In this document: positions 1 to 8,070 of the stretch, piece by piece | How positions within the stretch are numbered: position 1 is the first letter of the stretch | Layout of the letters: every line of letters starts with the position of its first letter | Assembly (NCBI RefSeq): GCF_049195245.1 | Contig: NZ_JBMIRR010000026.1 | Span: 186,001-250,000, forward strand | Reading direction: 5' to 3' | Length of the DNA: 64,000 nt | Source: Arenimonas sp049195245 | Lineage (GTDB): Bacteria; Pseudomonadota; Gammaproteobacteria; Xanthomonadales; Xanthomonadaceae | Notes under the pieces: model-generated | What the model was told of the DNA's origin: nothing | The model's database searches: none | What the model saw: only the letters and a program-made list of their open reading frames with translations | Translations under genes and position numbers: made by a program

Positions 1-735
1 CTGCAGCGCCAGGAGTTCGAGCCCTACTACCAGCCCATCATCAGCCTGGCCGACGGGGGCCTGGTCGGCTTCGAGGCGCTGATGCGCTGGCACCATCCGG
101 TGCGCGGGCTCAGCGTGCCGGGCGACTTCATCGGCATCGCCGAGGAAACCGGCAGCCTGGAGCCGATGGACTGGCAGATCTACGAGCTGGTCTGCCGCGA
201 CATCAAGCGGCTGTCGGCCAACAAGGCCTACACCACGCTCAACGTGTCGCCGCGGCACCTGCGTGCGCCCGACTTCGACCAGCGCCTGCTGGAGATGATG
301 GCGCGCAATGACGTGCTGCCGGCGTCGCTGCGGCTGGAAGTGACCGAGGGCGCCCTGCTGGAGCAGCCCGAAGAAGTGAAGTCCTGCCTGGGCCGCCTGC
401 GCGACGCCGGCGTGCTGACCCTGCTGGACGATTTCGGCACGGGCTATTCGTCGCTGTCCTACCTGCACCGCTTCCCGCTGCACGGGCTGAAGATCGACCG
501 GAGCTTCGTGGCCGAGCTGCGCAGCGGCGAGAGCGGCGGCAGCACGGCCATCGTGCGCGCGATCCGGCTGCTGGCCGATTCGCTGGGGCTGGAAGTGATC
601 GCCGAAGGCATCGAGACCGAAGAGCAGCGCTACCAGCTGCGGCTGCTGGGCCTGAGCCTGGGCCAGGGCTATCTGTTCTCGCGGCCCGCATCGGCCGCCG
701 AGATCCTGCGGCGCTACGGGCTGGACGGAGCCTGA
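1..735 (+). CDS. EAL-domain c-di-GMP phosphodiesterase, 5' end outside window
   Basis: The frame is open from base 1, so the N-terminal part of the protein is missing; 244 residues of a complete-looking EAL domain remain. EAL enzymes hydrolyse cyclic di-GMP to pGpG in the cytoplasm, lowering the signal that promotes biofilm and sessile life. The metal and catalytic signatures are present in order: GFEALMRW (EAL at residues 25-27), NVSPRHL, the EVTE segment, DDFGTGYSSL, KIDRSFV and AEGIETEEQ, so the enzyme should be active. Nothing can be said about an upstream sensory or GGDEF domain. The last 22 bp overlap the convergent epimerase gene. Confidence 0.93.
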   Translation: MQRQEFEPYYQPIISLADGGLVGFEALMRWHHPVRGLSVPGDFIGIAEETGSLEPMDWQIYELVCRDIKRLSANKAYTTLNVSPRHLRAPDFDQRLLEMMARNDVLPASLRLEVTEGALLEQPEEVKSCLGRLRDAGVLTLLDDFGTGYSSLSYLHRFPLHGLKIDRSFVAELRSGESGGSTAIVRAIRLLADSLGLEVIAEGIETEEQRYQLRLLGLSLGQGYLFSRPASAAEILRRYGLDGA

Positions 736-1706
736 GGCGGCAGCAGGCCGTCCTCGCGCAGCCACGCAATGGTGTCGGCCAGCAGCCCGGGCAGCGGCGT
801 GCCGCGGTAACCCAGTTCGCGTTCGGCCTTCGACGAATCCACTTTCAGGTGATGGCTGGTGAAGGTCGCCGCCACCGGCGTCAGTGCGGGCGCGCGGCGC
901 GTGAGGCGCGAGACCAGGTCCAGCGTGCGGGCGTAGACGCGCAGCGCGGCCGCGGGCATCGCCCGCGCCGGTACCGGCTTGCCCAGCTGGCGCCCCACTT
1001 CGGCGATCAGGGCCAGGAAGCTGGCGTGTTCGCCGCCCAGCAGCCAGGCCTCGTCGCGCGCCGGCTGTTGCCAGGCGCGCACCTGGGCGCGGGCGATCTC
1101 GCGCACGTCGGCAAAGGCGCCCGAGCCCGGCGGCACGCCCGGCAGCCTGCCGGCATCGACCAGGCGGATCAGCTGCGACCAGTTGTTGCGATCGCCGGGG
1201 CCGAGGATGTGCGAGGGCTGGAAGATCAGGAAGGGCAGGCCCGATTCGCGCACCAGGCGTTCGGCTGCGTACTTGGTGCGCTCGTAGTTGATCCAGGATT
1301 CGGCGCCGCGCTGGGGGACGTCCTCGCGCAGGGTTTCATGCACCAGGTGCGAATAGGCCGAGACGCTGGAGGTGTGCACGAAGGTGGCCACGCCGGCCGC
1401 GCGCGCCGCCTCCAGCACCCGCGCCGTGCCGCCCACGTTGGTGCGCGTCTGCGCCGCATCGCCCGGGCCCCAGTTGTTGGTGTCCGCGGCCGTGTGGAAC
1501 ACCGCGGCGACGCCGGCCGTGGCGGTACGCAGTGCGTCCGCGTCGGCCAGGTCGCCGCGCACCGGCAAGGCGCCCAGCGCCGCCACCGCCGCATCGCCCG
1601 CCGGCGAGCGCGACAGCGCGCGCACGCTGGCTCCGGTGGCCACCAGTTCGCGCAGCAGGTGCTGGCCGAGGAAGCCGGTGGCGCCGGTGACCAGGACGGT
1701 GGGCAT
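714..1706 (-). CDS. NAD-dependent epimerase/dehydratase (extended SDR)
   Basis: A 330-residue protein with the N-terminal nucleotide-binding motif TGATGFLG (residues 7-14) and a YERTKYAAER stretch providing the Tyr-x-x-x-Lys catalytic pair of extended short-chain dehydrogenases. Family members act on nucleotide sugars, steroids or aldehyde/ketone substrates; the substrate here cannot be read from sequence. It starts 3 bp after the stop of the upstream LacI gene and so is probably cotranscribed with both regulators, which hints at a role in sugar or glycoside metabolism. Its 3' end overlaps the convergent EAL gene by 22 bp. Confidence 0.85.
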   Translation of the reverse strand: MPTVLVTGATGFLGQHLLRELVATGASVRALSRSPAGDAAVAALGALPVRGDLADADALRTATAGVAAVFHTAADTNNWGPGDAAQTRTNVGGTARVLEAARAAGVATFVHTSSVSAYSHLVHETLREDVPQRGAESWINYERTKYAAERLVRESGLPFLIFQPSHILGPGDRNNWSQLIRLVDAGRLPGVPPGSGAFADVREIARAQVRAWQQPARDEAWLLGGEHASFLALIAEVGRQLGKPVPARAMPAAALRVYARTLDLVSRLTRRAPALTPVAATFTSHHLKVDSSKAERELGYRGTPLPGLLADTIAWLREDGLLPPQAPSSP

Positions 1707-1709
1707 GGG

Positions 1710-2819
1710 TCAGGAGCTCCGGAGACCACCGCAGGATTCGCGCACCACCAGCTGCGGCGCCAGCACCACGCTCTCGGCGGGGCGGCCTTCGATGGTGGCC
1801 GCCAGCAGGTCCACCAGGTGCTCGCCGGCCTGCACCGGATCTTGGCGCACGGTGCTCAAGGCGGGCGTGGTGAGTGCGGACAGCGGAATGTCGTCGAAGC
1901 CGATCACCGCGACATCGTCGGGAACCCGCAGGCCGCGGCGGTGCAGTTCGCTGACGGCGGAAATGGCGATCTGGTCGCTGGCCCCGACGATGGCATCGAA
2001 GCGCCGACCCTGCGCGAGCAGTTGGCTGACGGCTTCGGCCCCCGCGTGCGGGTGGCCCAGCGCGGCGTCGACGCGCAGGTCCGGGTGGGCGGGCAGGCCC
2101 GCTTCGCGCAATGCCAGGGTGTAGCCGCGATGTCGTTCGCGGCACTCGGGACTGCTGGCGGACACCTCGCCGAGGAAGGCGACGGCGCGCCGGCCGTTGG
2201 CCACCAGGTGGCGCGTCGCCGCGGCTGCGCCCGCGACATTGTCGCAGCCCACCGACAGCCCGCACTGTCCGCGGCGCAGGCTGCCCCAGCGGACAAAGCG
2301 GGTCTGCTGCGCCACCAGGTGCCGCAGCGTCCGCTCCAGGCTCCGGAAGTCGCCGTAACCGAGCACGATGAGGCCGTCCGACTTCCGGCTGCGCAGGTAA
2401 TCCGCATGCCAGTCCGCGGACAGTTGCTGCAGGGACACCATGAGGTCGTAGCCGCGGCGGTGCGCCGCCAGCGTGAGGCCCGCGAGCATCGCGAGATAGA
2501 ACGGGTTGAGTTCGGCATGGCCGGCGTCCTGCCCGGCGAACATCAGCAGGGTCATGGCGCCGGTCTTGCGCGTGCGCAGCTGCCTGGCGCGCAGGTCGAC
2601 CTGGTAGTCCAGGCCCGCGGCGATTTCCTTGATCCGCTGTCGCGTCGCGGCACCGACGCAGGTGTTGCCGTTCAGCGCACGCGACACGGTCGACTGCGAG
2701 ACGCCCGCCAGCAGCGCGATGTCGAGCGAGGTGTACTGCGCGCCACTGCCCGGCAGGCCCTGCCGCCGCGCGCTGTCGCGGGGCGTGACGGTGCGGGTGC
2801 TTGCCTCCGGCAGGCTCAC
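1710..2819 (-). CDS. LacI-family transcriptional regulator (second of tandem pair)
   Basis: I chose a GTG start at 2819, giving 369 aa. This codon overlaps the stop of the upstream LacI gene as GTGA (4 nt), the usual sign of translational coupling; there is no in-frame ATG before the DNA-binding domain. The protein has the helix-turn-helix TSLDIALLAGVSQSTVSRAL near residue 33 and a periplasmic-binding-protein-like effector domain ending with the LacI signature VIGFDDIPLSALTTPALSTV. The effector is probably a sugar. It may bind the same operators as its neighbour or a separate set. Confidence 0.88.
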   Translation of the reverse strand: MSLPEASTRTVTPRDSARRQGLPGSGAQYTSLDIALLAGVSQSTVSRALNGNTCVGAATRQRIKEIAAGLDYQVDLRARQLRTRKTGAMTLLMFAGQDAGHAELNPFYLAMLAGLTLAAHRRGYDLMVSLQQLSADWHADYLRSRKSDGLIVLGYGDFRSLERTLRHLVAQQTRFVRWGSLRRGQCGLSVGCDNVAGAAAATRHLVANGRRAVAFLGEVSASSPECRERHRGYTLALREAGLPAHPDLRVDAALGHPHAGAEAVSQLLAQGRRFDAIVGASDQIAISAVSELHRRGLRVPDDVAVIGFDDIPLSALTTPALSTVRQDPVQAGEHLVDLLAATIEGRPAESVVLAPQLVVRESCGGLRSS

Positions 2820-3823
2820 GGCGCCGGTCCGGTCGAGCTCCGGACCTTCAGCGTATGGGTCACGTGCTGCAGCCCGGTGTGTTCGCCGCTGCGGACGAAA
2901 CCCAGCAGGGCATGCGTGGCGATGCGCCCCATCTCGTCGGTGGGCTGATGGATGGTGGTGAGCGAGGGAAAGAGCTGGCGCGAGATCGGCGTGTCGTCGA
3001 AGCCGCAGACCGAGAGGTCGGCCGGAATCCGGATGTTGCGCTCGTGCGCCAGGTGGATGACGCCGGCGGCCATGTCGTCGTTCGCGGCGAAGACCGCCGT
3101 CGGAGGCTGGGGCAGATCGAGCAGCTGCCTGGCTGCGGCCACGCCGGATTCGAAGGAGAACTCGCCCGGCACTTCCAGTTCGGGGGCGATCGCCAAGCCG
3201 CCCGCGGCCAGGCCGCGGCGGTAGCCGTCCAGGCGCCAGCCGCTGGCGCCGTGCGCCGGATGGCCGATGATGTGCGCGATGCGGCGGTGTCCGAGCGACA
3301 CCAGATGCCGGACCATCTGCTCGGCGGCGGCCGGCTCGTTCATGGTCACGCCCACGCAGCCTTCCGGCCGGCGCGGGGAGATGCTGGCAAACGGGATGGC
3401 CAGTTCGGCGAGGTGCGCGAGCAGGGCCGGGGAATCGGTGAGCGGCGGCGTGAGCAGCAGCCCGTCGGGCCGCGAACGTGCGACCAGCTTGTCGACTTCC
3501 TCGAGCAGGCCGGCTTCGTCCAGCGCCGCCGGACACAGCAGCAGGTGGTACTGCTCCTGGGCGCAGGCCTCGAGCACGCCCGAGATCACGCCCATCATGT
3601 AGTTGTCGGAGGGGTTGTTGTAGAGCAGCGCGATGTTGAACGAGCGGTTGCCGGCCAGGCTCCGGGCGGAGGCGTCCGGCGTGTAACGCAGGGCCTTGAC
3701 CGCCTGCATCACGCGTTCGCGCGTCTCCGGGCGCACGTTCGCTTCCCGGTTAAGCACCCGGGATACCGTCTTGATGGAAACGCTCGCCGCCGTGGCCACG
3801 TCCTCGATTCGCGCCCGCGCCAT
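2816..3823 (-). CDS. LacI-family transcriptional regulator of the glycan locus
   Basis: This 335-aa regulator begins with the LacI helix-turn-helix (RIEDVATAASVSIKTVSRVL, residues 5-24), followed by the hinge and a sugar-binding core ending in VCGFDDTPISRQLFPSLTTI. A purine-rich site (GGAGAGG) lies just before the ATG. Its promoter (-35 CTGTCA, -10 TATAGT) overlaps a 14-bp palindrome that recurs upstream of the TonB receptor and GH3 genes, so it is likely autoregulated and is the best candidate repressor of the locus. It is divergent from the sugar permease. Confidence 0.9.
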   Translation of the reverse strand: MARARIEDVATAASVSIKTVSRVLNREANVRPETRERVMQAVKALRYTPDASARSLAGNRSFNIALLYNNPSDNYMMGVISGVLEACAQEQYHLLLCPAALDEAGLLEEVDKLVARSRPDGLLLTPPLTDSPALLAHLAELAIPFASISPRRPEGCVGVTMNEPAAAEQMVRHLVSLGHRRIAHIIGHPAHGASGWRLDGYRRGLAAGGLAIAPELEVPGEFSFESGVAAARQLLDLPQPPTAVFAANDDMAAGVIHLAHERNIRIPADLSVCGFDDTPISRQLFPSLTTIHQPTDEMGRIATHALLGFVRSGEHTGLQHVTHTLKVRSSTGPAP

Positions 3824-3856
3824 ACACCCCTCTCCGGGTCTTCGGAACCAGGCTCA

Positions 3857-3885
3857 ACTATAAGCGAAACCCGGTCGGCTGACAG
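3857..3885 (-). promoter_or_regulatory. Predicted sigma-70 promoter of the LacI operon
   Basis: On the minus strand CTGTCA (3885-3880) is followed after 17 bp by TATAGT (3862-3857). The expected start is about 26 nt before the LacI ATG. The -35 hexamer lies inside the operator palindrome, which suggests autorepression. Confidence 0.6.
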
Positions 3886-3893
3886 CGTTGTCA
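3880..3893. promoter_or_regulatory. LacI-type operator, copy 1
   Basis: TGACAGCGTTGTCA, a near-perfect palindrome with the central CG typical of LacI sites. It is the exact reverse complement of the sequences at 14328 and 14441. It sits between the divergent LacI gene and the sugar permease gene and overlaps the -35 of the former. A possible permease promoter (TTGTCA at 3888, CACAAT at 3912, 18-bp spacing) also overlaps it. Confidence 0.75.
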
Positions 3894-3963
3894 TCAGCCC
3901 CCGGACGGGGTCACAATGCCGCGACACGTCCGCAACGGACGGAGCCCGGGGAGGGGTTCGCGC

Positions 3964-5265
3964 ATGAGCCACAGTCCAGTCCACAGCATGCCGGCGACGG
4001 CGACGGCCCAAGGCGGGTCGAACGTCCGCGCCCTGGTGATCATTACCATTCTTTTCTTCATGTGGGGAATGCTGACGTCCCTCAACGACGTGCTGATTCC
4101 GCACCTGAAATCGGTCTACACGCTGACCTACGTGCAGGCGATGCTGGTGCAGTTCTGCTTCTTCGGCGCCTACTTCGTGGTCTCGCTGCCGGCCGGTGGA
4201 CTGGTGCGCCGGATCGGCTACCAGAGAGGCGCTGTCGCCGGCCTGGTGATCGCGTCCACCGGCTGCGCGCTGTTCTATCCGGCGGCCAGCAGCGGCTATG
4301 GCCTGTTCCTGCTGGCCCTGTTCGTGCTGGCCTCGGGCATCACCATCCTGCAGGTGGCGGCCAATCCTTTCGTCACCCTGATCGGGGACCCGCGCACGGC
4401 CTCCAGCCGCCTCAACCTCACCCAGGCCTTCAACTCGCTGGGCACCACGGTCGGGCCGCTGTTCGGCGGCCTGCTGATCCTGGGCGGCGTGGCCCTGGTC
4501 AGCGAGGCCGAACTGGCCGCCATGACCGAGGTCGAGCGCGCGGCCCATCGCGCGGCCGAAGTTGCCACCGTCCAGACCCCGTACCTGATGCTGGCCGGTG
4601 CGCTGTTGCTGCTGGCGGTGGTGTTCGCCTTCGCCCGGCTGCCGCGCGTCGAGCACGCCGCCGCAGCGAGCGGACCCGACAGCGGCCCGTCCCTGCTGAG
4701 CCGACGCAACCTGGTGCTGGGCGCCGTTGCGATCTTCCTCTACGTCGGTGCCGAGGTCAGCATCGGCAGTTTCCTGGTCAGCTTCCTCTCGGAACCCGAC
4801 GTGGCCGGCCTGGATCACGCCACCGCGGCCAACTACGTCGCCTACTACTGGGGGCTGGCCATGGTGGGCCGCTTCCTGGGCTTTGCGGTGATGCGCAAGG
4901 TCAGCCCCGGCCTGGTGCTGGGGATAAGCGCGGGCGGCGCGATCCTGCTGATCCTGTTCACCCTGCTGGGCAGCGGGCGCGCGGTGATGTGGGCCATCCT
5001 GGCGGTCGGCCTGTTCAATTCGATCATGTTCCCGACCATCTTCAGCATCGCCCTGCACGGGCTGGGGGCCCGCACCGGCCAGGGGTCCGGCGTGCTGTGC
5101 ATGGCCATCGTCGGCGGCGCCGTGGTGCCGTTTGCGCAGGGCTACCTGGCCGACAACGTGGGCCTGCAGCCTTCCTTCGTCGTGCCGATGCTGTGCTACG
5201 GCTTCATCCTGTACTTCGGGCTGCGCTACGCGCGCGTTTTCCTGGGCGATCCGGCCCGGCCCTGA
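3964..5265 (+). CDS. FucP-family sugar:H+ symporter (MFS)
   Basis: I chose the ATG at 3964, preceded by GGGAGGGG seven bases upstream, over an in-frame ATG at 3916. The 433-aa product has about 12 hydrophobic segments and features of the fucose/glucose-galactose permease branch, such as FFMWGMLTSLNDVLIPHLK in the first helix and ITILQVAANPFVTLIG in the fourth to fifth helices. It would carry a monosaccharide or short glycoside across the inner membrane. It is divergent from the LacI gene across an operator, so substrate-dependent derepression is likely. The genetic context favours glucose or a beta-glucoside, but the substrate is an inference. Confidence 0.88.
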   Translation: MSHSPVHSMPATATAQGGSNVRALVIITILFFMWGMLTSLNDVLIPHLKSVYTLTYVQAMLVQFCFFGAYFVVSLPAGGLVRRIGYQRGAVAGLVIASTGCALFYPAASSGYGLFLLALFVLASGITILQVAANPFVTLIGDPRTASSRLNLTQAFNSLGTTVGPLFGGLLILGGVALVSEAELAAMTEVERAAHRAAEVATVQTPYLMLAGALLLLAVVFAFARLPRVEHAAAASGPDSGPSLLSRRNLVLGAVAIFLYVGAEVSIGSFLVSFLSEPDVAGLDHATAANYVAYYWGLAMVGRFLGFAVMRKVSPGLVLGISAGGAILLILFTLLGSGRAVMWAILAVGLFNSIMFPTIFSIALHGLGARTGQGSGVLCMAIVGGAVVPFAQGYLADNVGLQPSFVVPMLCYGFILYFGLRYARVFLGDPARP

Positions 5266-5345
5266 GCGGACGGGTTGCCTCCCCCGCCTCGCCCCGCGCG
5301 CGCTGCGCTGCGGGGCGGTGCCAGGCCCGCCGCGCCAAGGCTCAG

Positions 5346-5363
5346 CCCCGCGCACGCGCGGGG
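5346..5363. terminator. GC-rich hairpin between convergent permease and GH5 genes
   Basis: CCCCGCGC, a 2-nt loop, then GCGCGGGG: a perfect 8-bp stem between two convergent genes. There is no clear T-run, so intrinsic termination is uncertain. Confidence 0.35.
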
Positions 5364-5366
5364 TCC

Positions 5367-6485
5367 TCACTCCGGGGCCGCCGCCTTCTGCTGCATCACG
5401 CGCTTGAAGAACGCGCCCTGTTCGGACGGCTCGAAGTTCCAGTTGTTGATCAGCGTGGGCGACCACTGCGGATCAAACGCCCAGGCGGTCCAGGAAATGC
5501 CGCGGCTTTCCATGAACTCGACGATGCGGGGGCCGTAGCGGCCGTCGTCCTTCACCGGCACATGCGCGCCGTAGCCGCCGGGCTGCACCCAGCCCAGCTC
5601 GGTGCAGACCAGCGGATAGGTCTTGCTGGCAAAGCCCCATTTTTCTTCCCAGAGCGCGAAGTACCGTTCCTCGGTCGCCGGGTCCGGCTGCTCCTTCTGC
5701 GGGTAGGGATGGCAGGCGTAGGCGATCCCGGCGCGATCGACCGGGGCACGGCGCAAGGGCGTCAGGTCGTACGCCCAGTCGAAGCCGGCGACGACGGCAA
5801 TCGCGTCATCGTCCACCGCGCGGATGACGTCGATGATCTGCTCGTTGAGCGCCTTCCACTGGTCCCATTCGCGCTCGCCCCACGGATCCTTCAGTGTGGT
5901 CGGCTCGTTGAAGAGTTCATACAGCGCCGTGGTGGGCACGTCCTGGTAGCGGAAGGCGATGTCGTGCCAGAACCGCAGGGTCTCCTGCCGGTCGGTGACA
6001 TACATGGGGTGCTGGTAGTTGCCGCTGGCCAGGGCGCCGATGGAGTGCCAGTCGATGATCAGGTACAGGTCCAGCGCGTTGGCCCAGACCACGGCCTGGT
6101 CGAGCAGACGGAAGTATTCCGCCTGGCCGCGGCTGCGCCAGGCGCGCGGGTGAACCGGCAGCCGGATGGTGTTGGCGCCCCAGTCCTTGACCTCCTGGAA
6201 CAGGCTCTGCTTCCACTGGCCCTCCGTCGCCAGCTTGTCCGGGTCGGCAATGCTCACGCCGCGGAAGGTGAAGGTCTTGCCCGCCTCGTCGATGAAGCGG
6301 TTGCCCTGGATGCGGATGACATCCTGTTCGCGCGCGAGCTGGCGGGCATCGAAGCGGCCGATGTTCGGATAGACCGCCGGATCGGCGATCACCGGGGCCT
6401 CCGCCTGCGCGTATGCGGCCGGGGCGGCCAGGAGCAGCAGGACGGCCAGCAGGCCGTGCGTGAGCGAGGGCAGCAGACGGTTCAT
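5367..6485 (-). CDS. Secreted GH5 family glycoside hydrolase (endoglucanase-like)
   Basis: A 372-aa protein with a signal peptide (hydrophobic core at residues 9-24, likely cleavage after AYAQA) and a GH5 TIM barrel. The acid/base glutamate is in LYELFNEP (E194) and the nucleophile in CTELGW (E296); the CHPYP and IDWHS motifs are also present. GH5 enzymes cleave beta-1,4-glucans, beta-1,3-glucans, mannans or related glycans with retention. It is the last gene of the minus-strand row that starts with the TonB receptor, 73 bp after a halogenase-like gene, and likely trims oligosaccharides in the periplasm or outside the cell. Confidence 0.88.
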   Translation of the reverse strand: MNRLLPSLTHGLLAVLLLLAAPAAYAQAEAPVIADPAVYPNIGRFDARQLAREQDVIRIQGNRFIDEAGKTFTFRGVSIADPDKLATEGQWKQSLFQEVKDWGANTIRLPVHPRAWRSRGQAEYFRLLDQAVVWANALDLYLIIDWHSIGALASGNYQHPMYVTDRQETLRFWHDIAFRYQDVPTTALYELFNEPTTLKDPWGEREWDQWKALNEQIIDVIRAVDDDAIAVVAGFDWAYDLTPLRRAPVDRAGIAYACHPYPQKEQPDPATEERYFALWEEKWGFASKTYPLVCTELGWVQPGGYGAHVPVKDDGRYGPRIVEFMESRGISWTAWAFDPQWSPTLINNWNFEPSEQGAFFKRVMQQKAAAPE

Positions 6486-6558
6486 TGCGCTGGTTTCCTT
6501 CAGGGGGACGTCGGGTGGGAGTGCCAGGCGGGCCGTGCACCGGCCAGGGTCAGCTTGC

Positions 6559-8070
6559 CTAGCGTTGGGAGGGCGCCTGGCAATGCTGGCGGATGAAATC
6601 CTCGTGGCTCGGCATCACGCCCGCGGCGCGCCGGATCACCTGCCGGGCATGGTCGAGGTAATTGAACAGCGGCTCGACCGGATAGCCGTCCACCAGCGGG
6701 TGGTAGCCGTCCGGAACGATGCGCTGGCCCAGCATCACCGCCAGCCAGCTGGTCTCGGAGAAAAGTTCATCGTGCTCCCGGTACAGCCGCCCGTTGGCGC
6801 GGAAGATCGCAATCTTCTCGGCCAGGCTGTCGGGGATGGACATCGTGCGGCAGTAGCGCCAGAACGGCGAGTCGTCGCGCTCGGTGGCCTTGTAATGCAG
6901 GATCACGAAGTCGCGGATCCGCTCGATCTCGTTGATGGATTGCTGGTTGTACTTGTCGGTGTCCACGCGCGGGAAGTCGCGGCTGGGGAACATGCCGATC
7001 AGCTTGGCGATGCCGGACTGGATCAGGTGGATGCTGGTGGATTCCAGCGGCTCCAGGAAGCCGCTGGACAGGCCGATGGCCACCACGTTGCGCTCCCAGA
7101 AACGCTCGCGGCGTCCCGGCGTGAAGCGCAGCCGGTTGACCGGGCCGAGGGTGGGTCCATCGAGGCTGCCCAGCAGGATGGCCTCGGCCTCGGCTTCCAC
7201 CATGAAGCCGCTGCTGTAGACATAGCCGTTGCCGTTGCGGTGCTGCAGCGGGATGCGCCATTGCCAGCCGGCCGCGCGCGCGGTCGCGCGGGTGTAGGGC
7301 TCGGGCGGGCCCGGGCGCTGGCAGGGCACGGCCAGCGCGCGGTCGCAGGGCAGCCAATGGTTCCAGGCGTGGTAGGGAACGCCCAGCGCGTCGCCGATCA
7401 GCAGGCCGCGGAATCCGGAGCAGTCGATGAACAGCTCCCCTTCGATGAGCCGGCCATCCTCGAGCTGCACGGCTTCCACGAAGCCGTCCTCCGAGCGCAG
7501 CTTCACCTGGCTGATACGGCCCTCGACGCGCTGCACGCGACGCGCCTCGGCATAGCGGCGCAGGTAGAGCGCATACAGGCTGGCATCGAACTGGAAGGCG
7601 TAGGCAATCTGCGCCAGCGGCGAATTGGGAATGTCCTGCGGCCGGGTGAAGCGGTTCTGCGCGGCCGCCATGCACGCCAGCGAGAACTCGTCGATGCGCC
7701 CCAGGCGCCCGAGTGCGCGCAGCTTGAGGTAGTAGTGGTGGAACGGGATCGCCTCCATCGGCAGCCCGAACACGCCGAAGGGATGCAGGTAGCGGTCGCC
7801 GATCGCGGCCCAGTCATCGAAGCGGATGCCGAGCTTGAACGTGGCCTGGGTGCTGCGGACGAAATCATCCTCGTCGATGCCCAGCAGCCGGTTGAACGTG
7901 AGGATTTGCGGAATCGTGGCTTCGCCCACGCCCACCGTGCCGATCTGTTCGGACTCGACCAGGGTGATGCGGCAGTCCGACTTCGCCAGCACCTTGGAAA
8001 GCGCCGCGGCGGTCATCCAGCCCGCGGTGCCGCCGCCGACGATGACGATGCTGCGCAGCGCCCGGCTCAT
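6559..8070 (-). CDS. Flavin-dependent tryptophan-halogenase-like protein (distal copy)
   Basis: Start chosen at ATG 8070, which overlaps the upstream stop as ATGA; the product is 503 aa. It has the FAD-binding GGGTAGW (residues 12-18), the halogenase WxWxIP motif as WQWRIP (269-274), a lysine at position 79 in FKLGIRF matching the catalytic Lys79 of PrnA, and the glutamate of PLEST (E343). These residues are needed for hypochlorous-acid-mediated halogenation. In TonB-receptor sugar loci of this family, however, such proteins are common and their true substrates are unknown. Partner flavin reductase genes are absent nearby. Confidence 0.85.
   Translation of the reverse strand: MSRALRSIVIVGGGTAGWMTAAALSKVLAKSDCRITLVESEQIGTVGVGEATIPQILTFNRLLGIDEDDFVRSTQATFKLGIRFDDWAAIGDRYLHPFGVFGLPMEAIPFHHYYLKLRALGRLGRIDEFSLACMAAAQNRFTRPQDIPNSPLAQIAYAFQFDASLYALYLRRYAEARRVQRVEGRISQVKLRSEDGFVEAVQLEDGRLIEGELFIDCSGFRGLLIGDALGVPYHAWNHWLPCDRALAVPCQRPGPPEPYTRATARAAGWQWRIPLQHRNGNGYVYSSGFMVEAEAEAILLGSLDGPTLGPVNRLRFTPGRRERFWERNVVAIGLSSGFLEPLESTSIHLIQSGIAKLIGMFPSRDFPRVDTDKYNQQSINEIERIRDFVILHYKATERDDSPFWRYCRTMSIPDSLAEKIAIFRANGRLYREHDELFSETSWLAVMLGQRIVPDGYHPLVDGYPVEPLFNYLDHARQVIRRAAGVMPSHEDFIRQHCQAPSQR

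Noticed and set aside
849..2948. Long open frame on the plus strand opposite the epimerase and LacI genes
   Set aside because: It lies antisense to three well-supported genes, its product is low-complexity His/Gln/Arg/Gly sequence, and it reflects high GC at third codon positions.
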